Source of the DNA: a virus
Length of the DNA: 64,000 nt
Strand: one strand, 5' to 3'
IMG/VR virus record: IMGVR_UViG_3300022602_000067
Location: 1-64,000 of that record
The notes beneath the pieces are model-generated. The model did not search any database and had not been told where the DNA came from. It worked only from the letters and a program-made list of their open reading frames with translations. Below are positions 20,639-29,646 of this stretch, one piece after another. Every line of letters begins with the position of its first letter. Position 1 is the first letter of the stretch. Both the position numbers and the translations under genes were made by a program.

Positions 20639-22108
20639 TTATTTAGACCAATCCACTTTTTCTAAACTAAATGGATATTTGGCATCCTTGTAAAATTTTT
20701 TCCTCGTTGTGAGGTGACGTTTTGCAAATTTACAAGTCGAAGTTAAATCCCAGATTTGTACAAAGTCCTTATCTTCTGCTTTTCTTATTCCGCGGCCAAT
20801 GCTTTGGATAACACGGACAAAACTCTTTCCGGGTTCTAGCAATACCAGATTAAAAATCCTAGGGATATTAATGCCCACAGCGGCAACACCATAGGTAGCC
20901 ACAGTAACCTTATTATCATTCGTCGCATGTTCTTTGTATTCCTCTTTACGATCTTTTCCTTTAACTTCGCCTGAAATAAACACTGCGCCTTCGATCATTT
21001 CTGTTAATAATTTGCCTGTGTCAATCCTGTTAACTAGGATTAGTGTGTTGCCTGATTCTGATAAGCCTTTAACGAGTTTACTGATATATGACATCCTGTC
21101 TTTGTTTGTGACAAGATATTTTAATTCTTCTTGGTATGTCTTAAATTCTGGTAAGTCTATGAGTTGTAGTACGTTAACATGTAGATTACTAAGTATTCCC
21201 ATCTCTTGTAATTCATGTGCTTTGATACCACCTACTACTGGACCAATTGATGCAAAAATAGGCTCCGCTTCAAATGCATCTTTAGGTACAGTTCCAGTTA
21301 ATCCCCAGCGTATAGGAGCATTACACAAATTCTGTGTTAGTAGATTTTTTAGTACCTCTGCTTTAGCCATATGTACTTCGTCGACTATAACTGTACGAAC
21401 ACCATCTAAAAATTCTGCTAGTGTAACGGCTATGTCAGCATCCCAGTTCTTGCTTTTCTTATCTAATATGTTTAGACTTTGCCATGTACAGATAGTGTGT
21501 GTATGATTAAGCATTTTTCTATCACCATAATAAACACCAACATCTAGGCCGACGTTTACAAAATCTTCTTCGGTTTGTGTAACTAGATCCTTATTAGGAA
21601 CAATTACAATAGTACGTCCATATTTTTCAGCACAATGACTAAGCGTTGCTGTCATAATAGTCTTTCCAGCACCGGTGGCTACTTCTTGTAATGCCTGTGT
21701 GTTGGTAAAAAATCTATTAACTACTTCAACCTGATCATCACGTAGTGTTATAGGTTGACCTGCAAATCGATGACCTTCAGGCCATACTTTGCCTTGGTCA
21801 CTCCAATATGTATTAGTTATCGGGGTAAATTCAATTCGACTAGTAGTTCGAAAATCTTCTACTTCATCTACATCTATATCTAAATCGGATAATATACCTA
21901 GACACTTTTCTAATTGACTCAGGTATCCGTTGCCGCCGAGTCCAAACATCGATACTTTACCGTCCCATCGTCCTAGTTTGTATGCCGGACGATATCTTGC
22001 GGTAGGATCTTCATATTTGAAGGTGTTGGCTAACTTCTTACGAGCATCGAGCGGTAAGTTTTCAAATTTAATATTAACTTCGTCTTTGATGACTAACTTT
22101 ACTACCAT
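20639..22108 (-). CDS. uvsW: UvsW DNA/RNA helicase (489 aa)
   Basis: Superfamily 2 helicase that unwinds R-loops and branched DNA, switching T4 from origin- to recombination-dependent replication. The N-terminal ~110 residues hold the substrate-binding domain (YRPAYKLGRWDGKVSMF). Walker A is ATGAGKT (144-150), the DEVH box lies in VRTVIVDEVHMAKA, motif III is LTGT, and motif VI is QSIGRGIRKAED. The length is close to T4 UvsW (~500 aa). It overlaps the upstream gene by 7 bp. Confidence 0.93.
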   Translation of the reverse strand: MVVKLVIKDEVNIKFENLPLDARKKLANTFKYEDPTARYRPAYKLGRWDGKVSMFGLGGNGYLSQLEKCLGILSDLDIDVDEVEDFRTTSRIEFTPITNTYWSDQGKVWPEGHRFAGQPITLRDDQVEVVNRFFTNTQALQEVATGAGKTIMTATLSHCAEKYGRTIVIVPNKDLVTQTEEDFVNVGLDVGVYYGDRKMLNHTHTICTWQSLNILDKKSKNWDADIAVTLAEFLDGVRTVIVDEVHMAKAEVLKNLLTQNLCNAPIRWGLTGTVPKDAFEAEPIFASIGPVVGGIKAHELQEMGILSNLHVNVLQLIDLPEFKTYQEELKYLVTNKDRMSYISKLVKGLSESGNTLILVNRIDTGKLLTEMIEGAVFISGEVKGKDRKEEYKEHATNDNKVTVATYGVAAVGINIPRIFNLVLLEPGKSFVRVIQSIGRGIRKAEDKDFVQIWDLTSTCKFAKRHLTTRKKFYKDAKYPFSLEKVDWSK

Positions 22109-23301
22109 CTGCCAATTACCTTATCTTCCATCAATGTTTCGCGATCCGACCATTCGATAATCAAATCACATCTGTTAGAGTATACACTAGTTTTACCGTG
22201 ACGTAAACCCATTTTGGTATCTAGAGCAATAACGCTCATAGGTTGCCACGGAGTCCTTAAGAAAAACTTAGGAAGTTTTCCACTCATTACTACTGCTACC
22301 TTAGTATTTTTGTCGAGATTATAATTGTATGATTTATTTGCAATAAATTGATTAAATTGTTTTCCAGACTCGTCGTTGGCTAGTCTGAAATAGACGCCTA
22401 TATTGTCTGTAATTCCATTATTTTCTAATGCGCTAGATAAAATTTTTAGATTCTGATAGTACCTGTCATTTACATAAGTATCAAACACTACTAGTAATGG
22501 TAACCTGTGAAGTTTAACCAATGACGCAATTATTTCATCTAAAGTATGTTTTTCTTTGGATATCCAAAACTTACTTTTTGATCGATTAGCTATATTTTCT
22601 GTCAATGTTTCGCCGGGATTTTTGGCATCCTCTAGTCTATATTGATAACGCACACTACGATCATTTATAATATTATGATCTATACTTGTTTCGATACCAA
22701 GGTCATCTGTAATAGCTTGATGGAAATTCTTGTAATCAATATTACCGATTAAAAATTGATTTTGTATGTCTATTTCACTCCATGATTTGATAATTTTGTA
22801 GTAATTCTTAATAGTTTCATCAATTTCAAAATCTAAAGGAGACAACGCTTCATATAGTATTACAATATTTTTTTCGGTTAAATCGGCAGTATTAATTTTG
22901 CCTGCCGCAGTGATGGATAAGTTTTCTACCTGCTTACTGAGCCCGCTTAATAATTTTCTGTATTCAGAATTGAAGTTAAACTCGATAAAAAGTGAAGCAT
23001 CTTGATCCGAATTTTTTCCAATATAGAATTTCTTTATCTGATCGATTTTCCTAAATTCTCTACTCCATACAGGATCGGCTAATGATTCATCGATAGCAGA
23101 TGTAAACTCTAAAATTTTTGAAGAATTTTCTTTTAATATTTTAACAAGGAGCTTACTTTGATTCTCGGTTAAAAAAATGTGATTAATAATCGATGAAGCT
23201 AGGCTCCTTAATACTCTGGCATCTCGTGAGGTAATTTGTTCTTCGATGGTAGGAGAAACACTTTGTACTATTGATATTAAAAGATTATCTACTGTGGTCA
23301 T
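22102..23301 (-). CDS. Conserved hypothetical protein upstream of UvsW (399 aa)
   Basis: A 399-residue acidic protein. The first ~110 residues are helical (LVKILKENSSKILEFTSAID). The C-terminal ~160 residues look alpha/beta, with LLVVFDTYVNDRYYQNLKIL, TKVAVVMSGKLPKFFLRTPW and LGxRHGKTSVYSNRCDLIIE-like strands, which suggests a nucleotide or nucleic-acid-binding fold, but I see no P-loop. Presumably a replication or recombination accessory from its place beside uvsW. It has its own strong promoter and no ribosome site. Confidence 0.7.
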   Translation of the reverse strand: MTTVDNLLISIVQSVSPTIEEQITSRDARVLRSLASSIINHIFLTENQSKLLVKILKENSSKILEFTSAIDESLADPVWSREFRKIDQIKKFYIGKNSDQDASLFIEFNFNSEYRKLLSGLSKQVENLSITAAGKINTADLTEKNIVILYEALSPLDFEIDETIKNYYKIIKSWSEIDIQNQFLIGNIDYKNFHQAITDDLGIETSIDHNIINDRSVRYQYRLEDAKNPGETLTENIANRSKSKFWISKEKHTLDEIIASLVKLHRLPLLVVFDTYVNDRYYQNLKILSSALENNGITDNIGVYFRLANDESGKQFNQFIANKSYNYNLDKNTKVAVVMSGKLPKFFLRTPWQPMSVIALDTKMGLRHGKTSVYSNRCDLIIEWSDRETLMEDKVIGRW

Positions 23302-23308
23302 ATTAATA

Positions 23309-23337
23309 AGTATACGCTAACATTAATCAAAGGTCAA
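23309..23337 (-). promoter_or_regulatory. Sigma-70-type promoter for the gene at 22102-23301
   Basis: On the minus strand: TTGACC (23332-23337), 17 bp, TATACT (23309-23314). The -10 box ends 7 nt before the ATG, so the transcript should start at about the A of the start codon. Confidence 0.8.
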
Positions 23338-23345
23338 CCTTAAAG

Positions 23346-23377
23346 AAAAAAATAGGCCCTATAATATTTAAGGCCTA
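23346..23377 (-). terminator. Intrinsic terminator after uvsY
   Basis: On the minus strand TAGGCC (23377-23372) pairs with GGCCTA (23358-23353), followed by a run of seven T. It separates the uvsX-uvsY unit from the 23301 promoter. Confidence 0.85.
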
Positions 23378-23401
23378 CTTGATATCTTTTGAGCAGATTA
23401 G

Positions 23402-23860
23402 TTATAGACTAGCATCTTCCATTCCTGCAACACGCAGTTTTACAATATTAGTTATTTGCCATTGTTTCTGATCTAATGCTTTAATAATTGCTAACCACTT
23501 ATTGCGTAGCAAGGCAAATTCGTTGATAATTTTTTCAAAGTCAACTACATCTGCCTCGCCTTCACAAAACTTTTCGCAATCACGACTGCTTAGAGCACGT
23601 TGATAGTTTTCTAAATATTTACGAAAATGCTGACTTCTAAGTCGGCGCAGTTCGATATTGAGATATTCTAATATAGCTTCGATTTCTTGTAATTGACTAA
23701 ATCTTTGTTCAATTATTCCGGGCATTGCGGCCGCGGCACGTTCAACATTTCCGCTTAATTTACACTCTTTGCGGGCTTCGACAAGCTCGCCTTCGAAATA
23801 TAATACTGCATCGGGAATGTTAGAAATATCTTTAGCAATATCGGTATACCACCCCATCAA
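23402..23860 (-). CDS. uvsY: UvsY recombination mediator (152 aa)
   Basis: T4 UvsY is a hexameric mediator that loads UvsX onto gp32-covered ssDNA. This protein is all-helical with the family's basic LRRLRSQHFRKYLENYQRALS segment, EGEADVVDFEKIINEFALLRNKW and C-terminal IKALDQKQWQITNIVKLRVAG. At 152 aa it is slightly longer than T4's 137. Its gene overlaps the 76-aa gene by 4 bp, and the pair follows uvsX, the expected neighbour. Confidence 0.85.
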   Translation of the reverse strand: MMGWYTDIAKDISNIPDAVLYFEGELVEARKECKLSGNVERAAAAMPGIIEQRFSQLQEIEAILEYLNIELRRLRSQHFRKYLENYQRALSSRDCEKFCEGEADVVDFEKIINEFALLRNKWLAIIKALDQKQWQITNIVKLRVAGMEDASL

Positions 23861-24087
23861 AACTCCAGTTCGTCTACATCGTCATCGTTGTCAGTGTCAT
23901 CGAGGTAGTATTCGATAGCATTATCCAAGTTGCTATCTATACCGATGGCGCCTTGCATAACACGGTCACTAGTACCAAAGTCAGCTAATAAATCTACATA
24001 GCGTTCAGCTACTGTTTCAATAACTTTCTTATCTATATAATCTGCGAATAGTAACCATACGTCACCGATCTGTGTCTCATTCAACAT
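23857..24087 (-). CDS. Small acidic protein between uvsX and uvsY (76 aa)
   Basis: A 76-residue protein, MLNETQIGDVWLLFADYIDK onward, helical, with a very acidic tail (DDTDNDDDVDELEF). It overlaps uvsX by 11 bp and uvsY by 4 bp. Similar small genes occur at this place in marine T4-like phages. It may assist recombination through the acidic tail, but that is inference. Confidence 0.7.
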   Translation of the reverse strand: MLNETQIGDVWLLFADYIDKKVIETVAERYVDLLADFGTSDRVMQGAIGIDSNLDNAIEYYLDDTDNDDDVDELEF

Positions 24088-25132
24088 TTTCTTCAGTCTC
24101 CTCTGGGATGGTAGTTGTTGTATTTTTGATATGAAATTTGTTCATTATCATATCTAATTTATCATCTTTCCATTCTTTTCGGTAGAATTTGAATTCCTCA
24201 CCTGTCTCAGGATCGACCCACTTGAGTCTATTACCTTCTTGTTTCAGTATGCCAGCTTTTTCGCACATATCGACCATACCGCTATAAGGATTCATACCTG
24301 TTTCATACGGAATTTTAATTTGTACAGTTTCAAAAGGCTTGCTATAACGAGTTTTCATAATTTTGCAGGATGCACGAATACCCATTACATCTGATACCTT
24401 GTTGCCGTCTTCGTCTTCTTTCAACTTCAACTTCTTCATGGCAACTACTATGGAACTTGCGTAGACAAATCCTTGTCCTCCGGAAATTTTATCATCTGGG
24501 TCGAACATGTCTTGCGAAGCGTATGTGTGATTAGTACATACCATGCCGACGTTGTAATTACCAAACATATTAACACAATTACGAACCAGCGCCGTAAGTG
24601 CTTTAGGTTTACGACCCATGTCACCTTTCAAGTCTCCGGCTTCAAACTGGTTGATGTCGGTAGGGGTAAGCAACATACCCAAGCTGTCTATGACGAACAA
24701 GACTTTTGGACGCTCAGTCATCTCTTTGTACTCTTTCATGAATTCGTGAATGGTTTTTGCCACATCATCGATCATGGCCATGTTGAGTTTGAGTAGTTTA
24801 TCTTCGCTTGTGTCTACACCTAAATCGTGTAGCCATTTTTCATCTAGAGCATTTTCTGTATCAATCAGGATAACATAGATACCTTGTTCTTGTGCATTGC
24901 GTACTAAATTACCTGAGCAAATAAAACTCTTACCTGCACCAGATTCGCCAGCAAATACTGTGACTTTACCTAGTGGGATACCTTTGTGGAAATCTCCACT
25001 GATCAAGTAGTTAAGCGTATAATTGCCTGTACTAACCCAATCTGTAGGATCATTAAATCCTACGCCGAGACCGTCAATCGACTTGGTCAAGGTTTTTCTA
25101 AATTTTGATAGATCGAAGGCTTTTGTAGCCAT
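24077..25132 (-). CDS. uvsX: UvsX RecA-like recombinase (351 aa)
   Basis: Strand-exchange recombinase. The start MATKAFDLSKF at 25132 is chosen because GGAG lies just upstream; a longer reading from 25168 would be within the leader. Walker A is GESGAGKS at residues 62-69, Walker B is VLFVIDSLGMLL, and the L1/L2 DNA-binding region follows in GDMGRKPKALTALVRN and SGGQGFVYASSIVV. The C-terminus is acidic, as in T4 UvsX. It lies between gp32 and uvsY, the expected recombination cluster. Confidence 0.93.
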   Translation of the reverse strand: MATKAFDLSKFRKTLTKSIDGLGVGFNDPTDWVSTGNYTLNYLISGDFHKGIPLGKVTVFAGESGAGKSFICSGNLVRNAQEQGIYVILIDTENALDEKWLHDLGVDTSEDKLLKLNMAMIDDVAKTIHEFMKEYKEMTERPKVLFVIDSLGMLLTPTDINQFEAGDLKGDMGRKPKALTALVRNCVNMFGNYNVGMVCTNHTYASQDMFDPDDKISGGQGFVYASSIVVAMKKLKLKEDEDGNKVSDVMGIRASCKIMKTRYSKPFETVQIKIPYETGMNPYSGMVDMCEKAGILKQEGNRLKWVDPETGEEFKFYRKEWKDDKLDMIMNKFHIKNTTTTIPEETEENVE

Positions 25133-25196
25133 ATTTAATTCTCCTAAATAGATAACTAGGGCGTACAACTAGGTTGCAGAGGCCCGAGACGAGTGC

Positions 25197-26183
25197 TTAT
25201 TGCTTTTGACGATTACGGATCATTGCCAAGATATCTTGGGCACGACTATCACCGCCTGCACTTGCGTCAGCTTTTGGTGCTGGTGCAGGAGTAGACTTAG
25301 CTACTGGTGCTGGAGTGTCGTCTGGATCGATGTCATTATCGATTGGAGCACTTGCTTTAGGAGTTGCTTTTACAGGATCGCCAGTTGCTTGGCCCATACC
25401 CGCTGGTTTGAAATATTGTCCCCAACGTTCCATGTCGTATGGTTCGCCGTCGACTGACGCTTCAAACATTTCTTTCATAACCTTAAGTTCAACTTCGCCT
25501 GGCTTCTTAGGTAGGAAGTCGCTTAGATTAAATAATCCGTGAGTTTTAATTGCCGCTTGTTCGGCATCACTTAATGGACGCTCACGACGTGCCCAAGAAC
25601 TAGTTGAGTAGTCAGCATAACCGCCTTTTGATGTTTTCTTCATGCGATAGTCTAAACCATGTACATAGTCGGTTGGTAAATCTTCCAACTCTGGATCGAC
25701 TAGTGCCGCACGAATTGACGTAAAGATCTGAGGACCGATAATGAATCTGCGGATTGGATTTTCTGGAATTTCTTCTGCTTTTTCGCCTAGTCCGTCTTCT
25801 ACAACGAAACCTTGGAAAATATAACTACGCTTTTTCCAGTACTTACGACCCATATCTTCTAGACTTGGATCTTTGAACCAACCACGCACTTCTGCCAAGA
25901 TCGGGCAAGAATCGCCATACATTTCTACGCATGGAACTTGTACTGTGATGTTTTTGCTTTCAGATTCGCCTTTGATGCCTGCAAAGGGAAGTTTGATCAT
26001 TGCACGTTCAACCCAGAAAAAAGTATTATCTGAATTGCCGTCTGGTAAGAATCGCATAACGGATTCTCCACCTTCTTTAAGATTCCAGAACGGATAAATC
26101 GATTTATCTCCGCCTGTCTTATTGTCAGAGCCACGTTGCTCATTTTGTTTTAGTTTTGCTCGAATTTCAGCTAAAGATGCCAT
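25197..26183 (-). CDS. gp32: Single-stranded DNA-binding protein, T4 gp32-like (328 aa)
   Basis: The protein coats ssDNA and coordinates replication and recombination. The N-terminal basic stretch (LAEIRAKLKQNEQRG) matches the LAST-type cooperativity region. The core begins with SIYPFWNLKEGGESVMRFLPDG. Cys residues in VPCVEMYGDSCPIL may be zinc ligands. The C-terminal ~70 residues are acidic and Ala/Pro-rich, the partner-binding tail. AATAGGAG precedes the ATG. The leader carries a strong promoter and a perfect hairpin. Confidence 0.9.
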   Translation of the reverse strand: MASLAEIRAKLKQNEQRGSDNKTGGDKSIYPFWNLKEGGESVMRFLPDGNSDNTFFWVERAMIKLPFAGIKGESESKNITVQVPCVEMYGDSCPILAEVRGWFKDPSLEDMGRKYWKKRSYIFQGFVVEDGLGEKAEEIPENPIRRFIIGPQIFTSIRAALVDPELEDLPTDYVHGLDYRMKKTSKGGYADYSTSSWARRERPLSDAEQAAIKTHGLFNLSDFLPKKPGEVELKVMKEMFEASVDGEPYDMERWGQYFKPAGMGQATGDPVKATPKASAPIDNDIDPDDTPAPVAKSTPAPAPKADASAGGDSRAQDILAMIRNRQKQ

Positions 26184-26222
26184 AATTATTCTCCTATTAA
26201 TAGCCTTTGTTTTTGCCTGTAT

Positions 26223-26242
26223 GTTTTATCACCCGATAAAAC
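26223..26242 (-). promoter_or_regulatory. Perfect hairpin in the gp32 mRNA leader
   Basis: GTTTTATC and GATAAAAC form an 8-bp stem with a 4-nt loop, about 10 nt after the predicted transcript start and about 40 nt before the ATG. T4 gp32 represses its own mRNA through a leader structure; a similar role is inference. Confidence 0.55.
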
Positions 26243-26258
26243 AAAAGTGCATATACAT

Positions 26259-26287
26259 AGTATACGCACTTTTATTTATGTTTGCAA
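26259..26287 (-). promoter_or_regulatory. Sigma-70-type promoter for gp32
   Basis: On the minus strand: TTGCAA (26282-26287), 17 bp, TATACT (26259-26264). It lies within a gene-free stretch of 139 bp and overlaps a larger inverted repeat, AAAAGTGC with GCACTTTT (26244-26274), which may also terminate the upstream transcript. Confidence 0.75.
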
Positions 26288-26322
26288 GTGTTTTTTTGCT
26301 CTAAATATGAGCAGATATTTAA

Positions 26323-27189
26323 TTATCTGTAGTGTACTAAACTTACGATTCTCTTCAAATCGTCATAGGTTGTGCTTTCACCCATTGGTGCTGGGCCGGC
26401 TGGCATTGTTTGGGTTGCTTTTACCGCATTGGCTTGATTTTGCGAGTTGGCCGCTGGTGTTGCAGGTGCCGCCGCTGGTGTTGCAGGTGCCGCCGCAGCC
26501 GCTGGCTTGCCACCATTAGGAGCACGACTTAGGATAATATTATCATTGATATCAGGTACACCACCGCCTTTAGTCAACCATGCTTGATCTTGTGGAGTCA
26601 ATGCCGCAAATTTTGCAGCCTGAGCAGGATCTTTATAAGGGTTATTAACAGCGGGTGCCGCTGGAGTACTTGTTGCAGGTGCTGGAGCAGGTTTTGCTTG
26701 ATTGGCTGGATTTTCTAAACCACCTGTTGGGATTGCGGTTGCCGCATTAGTAGTACCGACTGGATTCTTAGCGGCATCTCCTGTAGGAGCCGCTGGAGGT
26801 GCAGTTGTGCCTGCTGGCGCTGCCGCTTGTCCGCCAAATTGTGCTTGTGCCGCTTGGGTAGCAGGACCCATGATACCATCAGCTTTAATTTTTGCACCTT
26901 TAGCAATTAAATCTTGTTGAAGTTTTATCACATTAGGATCTGACTTTGCCGCTGGTTTGCCAGCCGCATTCATAGCTGCCGCGCCACCTGCCGCGCCTGC
27001 CAAGCCTGCCGCGCCCGCAGTCTTCACAGGATTTGCACCCATCCATGATCCAACTTTTTGTGCACCAGCTTTAACAGCGTCTCCAATAGCACCAAGAACT
27101 CCTTCATTTTGTTGAGATTCTATTTGTGCTATTTTTTCTCGTAAACTTGATACTTTAGATGCTAGTTGTGTTTCGCCAATTCTTTTCAT
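26323..27189 (-). CDS. Ala/Pro-rich protein with a peptidoglycan-binding-like domain (288 aa)
   Basis: Residues 86-118 (NVIKLQQDLIAKGAKIKADG then IMGPATQAAQAQF) match the PG_binding_1 repeat with its DGIxGPxT signature. The N-terminal 30 residues form a helix, residues 55-80 form an Ala/Gly-rich hydrophobic run, and 120-260 is low-complexity Ala/Pro. The C-terminus GESTTYDDLKRIVSLV resembles the C-termini of two neighbours. It is preceded by GAGG. It lies between gp17-region structural genes and gp32. A cell-wall-binding virion or prohead-internal protein is inference. Confidence 0.65.
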   Translation of the reverse strand: MKRIGETQLASKVSSLREKIAQIESQQNEGVLGAIGDAVKAGAQKVGSWMGANPVKTAGAAGLAGAAGGAAAMNAAGKPAAKSDPNVIKLQQDLIAKGAKIKADGIMGPATQAAQAQFGGQAAAPAGTTAPPAAPTGDAAKNPVGTTNAATAIPTGGLENPANQAKPAPAPATSTPAAPAVNNPYKDPAQAAKFAALTPQDQAWLTKGGGVPDINDNIILSRAPNGGKPAAAAAPATPAAAPATPAANSQNQANAVKATQTMPAGPAPMGESTTYDDLKRIVSLVHYR

Positions 27190-27198
27190 TTTTAATCC

Positions 27199-29634
27199 TC
27201 ATCTTAATCCTGCAATTTTAAGTATCGCAGTTAGTTCTATATTTTCTTTCATTCCTTGCGGACCTTGTGGCATTCTAGGGTCCGCCATATGACCTAACTT
27301 AAATTTTTCAAGGTCAGCCATAGTTGGCATCTTTGCTATGTTACTAAGATCGGAGGAGCCGTGCGGTTGTCCTGGCGTAGCCAACGGGCCAGTTATGTTT
27401 GGCATATTTGGCATATTTGGCATATTTGGCATAGAAAACATGCCTTCGTCAGCTTCTTGATCGTGCATGCCTGCTAAGTGACGGATATGACCTAATTCAC
27501 TAGACGCATGCTGTTCGCTTGGATCCATTTTATCGATTAGCTTCAATACATGATGCAGATCCTGCTCTGTGGCATTACTGAATTCGCCATTCTTAAAATC
27601 TTTGAGAACTTTAGTTTTTGCACGAGTTCCGCCTATTGTAAAGTTTCTAGCTTCTTTATTCCAGAATCCACTTATACTTTTAAGCATTTGTTCCACGCCA
27701 CTTTTATCACTATCAGAATCAAACCCAAAATCTTTAGGCTCCATACCACAGTCATGTATACAATCGTGTAGTGTCATTTCTTTATGACCAAAGTCTAATG
27801 TTGTATCTAATGTTGCGCCGTGCTTTTTAGCTGTATGTATTGCTTTAATTAATCTAGCTTTAGGATGCGATCCTGTACTTTCTGCTACAGGTGGTGCTCC
27901 TGGAGGTACAGCTCCTGGAGGTACAGCTCCTGGTGCTGGTGGTGCTCCTGGAGGCATTGCACTTGCATCCGGTGCTGGTGGTGCTCCTGGAGGCATTGCA
28001 CTTGCATCCGGTGCTGGTGGTGCTCCTGGAGGCATTGCACTTGCATCCGGTGCTGGTGGTGCTCCTGCTGGAGCGCCTGGAGGAAGTTCAACTCCTCCAA
28101 CTGGAGTAGCATCACCTTCTGAATCTAGAGCCTTAGTGGCAACAATCTCTTGGGCTATTTCTTTAGCCTTAGGAGCGTCTGGTTCGCTAACCTTACCCGA
28201 GGCTAAATCTTGTAAATACAATTTGATTGCTGTACCAACATCGTCTTCATCTGAAAGACCTTCTAAATAATCATCGGTGAATACTTGACTATCTAAAATA
28301 CCTTTAAGACTTAGTGCGGCATTTATACCATCAACTCCTGGTCGTAATCCTGAGCTTATTAATTCTTTAAGTTTGTCTAATGCTTGTGATCTACGTGCTA
28401 CATCAGCACTAAACAATTCGTTATGTCCTTCTTCATCTTCGGCGTCTTCTAACAAACCGTTGACGAAATTTTCAAATTGATCTTCTGGTGATTCTTTAAT
28501 TCGCTTGCCTTCTTCGTTGTATTTTCCAGATTTTTTCTTTGAAATAGCAATGGCAGCCTGTTGCGCATTTCCTGTTTCATCTAATAAATCATCTGGTGTT
28601 AATTCCTTAATACCAACATTTTCTCCTACTAGTCTATAGATATACGGAAAGGCTGTTTTTAATTCTTCGTTAAATGTGCGGATAGTTAAGCGATCGATCC
28701 AATCATTTAAGATTTCTTCTGGAATGTCTTGAGATTCTTGTGCTGTAAAACTTTCTGCAAATGCTTGATAATATGTAGAGCGTTGGAGATTGTGTATTTC
28801 TTTTTTAACAGCTTCAATACGTTCATTGACTGTGCTGTTTATGTCATCCATTGCTTCGCTAAGTGTATCATTACGACCAACATAGTTCTTGAATTTACGT
28901 AGTTGGGCTAATTCTTCGCTTAATCCGGTAATATGCTGTCCGATCGGATCATAAGGATTACCACCGGCCTTGATATGTTCTGCTAGAGCACGGGCTCCAT
29001 TTAAGTGCTTGTAAGGATAACGGAAACGTTCACCGTTTGAATTTTCAACCCAGATACCCTCGATATGCATTGTACGTCCAGCGGCAAGTTCTGTGTTAAT
29101 TGGTTGACTGTGTTTTACTACTAATCGAGCTTCGCCTAGATCTTGATAACTCATGCGGCTTGTGCCATACATCTTGTTTTCCATCATAGATGATTTAGGA
29201 GCCATTGGTCCTTTAGGTTGCGGCTGTTGTTGAACAGGCTGTTGCATAACTGGTTCTTCCTTACGTTTTGATTGAAATTCATAGTCTCGTTTATCTAATT
29301 GATCTTTACCAATGTTTTGGATGTCAAAATTTAATAGTCGATCTTTAGCAAATGATCTTAATCCGCGAATAAATCTAAATATTCCTTCATTTTGTTTATT
29401 GGCTAGTTCTCCACTAGTTTGCACAATAATACCATCATCTTCATCTAGCGTGATAGTCACTGTTCCTAGCTTTTTACCAGCATTTTTATACTCAAATTCA
29501 AAAAATCTAGCCTTAGGTATATCTTGTTTTTTGCTCAGTACACCTGCATTTTCATCCCCAATTTTAATGTCATTAAAACGGGTGCTAATTTTTCCGTATA
29601 AATCTAAAGCAATTTTATCTAAATTAGTTTTCAT
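27199..29634 (-). CDS. Large probable virion or prohead protein with Pro/Ala repeats (811 aa)
   Basis: The chosen start [15 protein letters not shown] at 29634 is preferred over a reading from 29685 that would overlap gp17. The first ~110 residues form a beta domain, followed by a Gln/Pro linker. Residues ~165-500 are charged and helical, then comes a tandem tract of [13 protein letters not shown] units. An MPNMPN repeat lies near the C-terminus, which ends [16 protein letters not shown]. Similar large proteins flank gp17 in marine T4-like phages. Function unknown. A GATAAATA octamer lies 4 nt before the ATG and no ribosome site is seen. Confidence 0.65.
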   Translation of the reverse strand: MKTNLDKIALDLYGKISTRFNDIKIGDENAGVLSKKQDIPKARFFEFEYKNAGKKLGTVTITLDEDDGIIVQTSGELANKQNEGIFRFIRGLRSFAKDRLLNFDIQNIGKDQLDKRDYEFQSKRKEEPVMQQPVQQQPQPKGPMAPKSSMMENKMYGTSRMSYQDLGEARLVVKHSQPINTELAAGRTMHIEGIWVENSNGERFRYPYKHLNGARALAEHIKAGGNPYDPIGQHITGLSEELAQLRKFKNYVGRNDTLSEAMDDINSTVNERIEAVKKEIHNLQRSTYYQAFAESFTAQESQDIPEEILNDWIDRLTIRTFNEELKTAFPYIYRLVGENVGIKELTPDDLLDETGNAQQAAIAISKKKSGKYNEEGKRIKESPEDQFENFVNGLLEDAEDEEGHNELFSADVARRSQALDKLKELISSGLRPGVDGINAALSLKGILDSQVFTDDYLEGLSDEDDVGTAIKLYLQDLASGKVSEPDAPKAKEIAQEIVATKALDSEGDATPVGGVELPPGAPAGAPPAPDASAMPPGAPPAPDASAMPPGAPPAPDASAMPPGAPPAPGAVPPGAVPPGAPPVAESTGSHPKARLIKAIHTAKKHGATLDTTLDFGHKEMTLHDCIHDCGMEPKDFGFDSDSDKSGVEQMLKSISGFWNKEARNFTIGGTRAKTKVLKDFKNGEFSNATEQDLHHVLKLIDKMDPSEQHASSELGHIRHLAGMHDQEADEGMFSMPNMPNMPNMPNITGPLATPGQPHGSSDLSNIAKMPTMADLEKFKLGHMADPRMPQGPQGMKENIELTAILKIAGLR
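27401..27434. repeat. Tandem 9-bp repeat (GGCATATTT) within the coding region
   Basis: Three full units and a partial one encode MPN tripeptides near the C-terminus of the large protein. Confidence 0.85.
27941..28067. repeat. Tandem 39-bp repeat within the coding region
   Basis: Three near-identical 39-bp units starting at 27941, 27980 and 28019, plus a partial fourth, encode [13 protein letters not shown]. The DNA identity suggests recent slippage or unequal recombination. Confidence 0.9.
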
Positions 29635-29638
29635 GTTA

Positions 29639-29646
29639 TATTTATC
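29639..29646 (-). promoter_or_regulatory. Late-promoter-like octamer GATAAATA
   Basis: On the minus strand, 4 nt before the ATG at 29634 and overlapping the gp17 stop codon. Confidence 0.5.

Noticed and set aside
24473-24796. Plus-strand ORF inside uvsX
   Set aside because: Antisense shadow of UvsX with no expression signals.
27941-28067. Tandem 39-bp repeats as a CRISPR array
   Set aside because: The units are contiguous without spacers and lie in frame inside a coding region, encoding [13 protein letters not shown].
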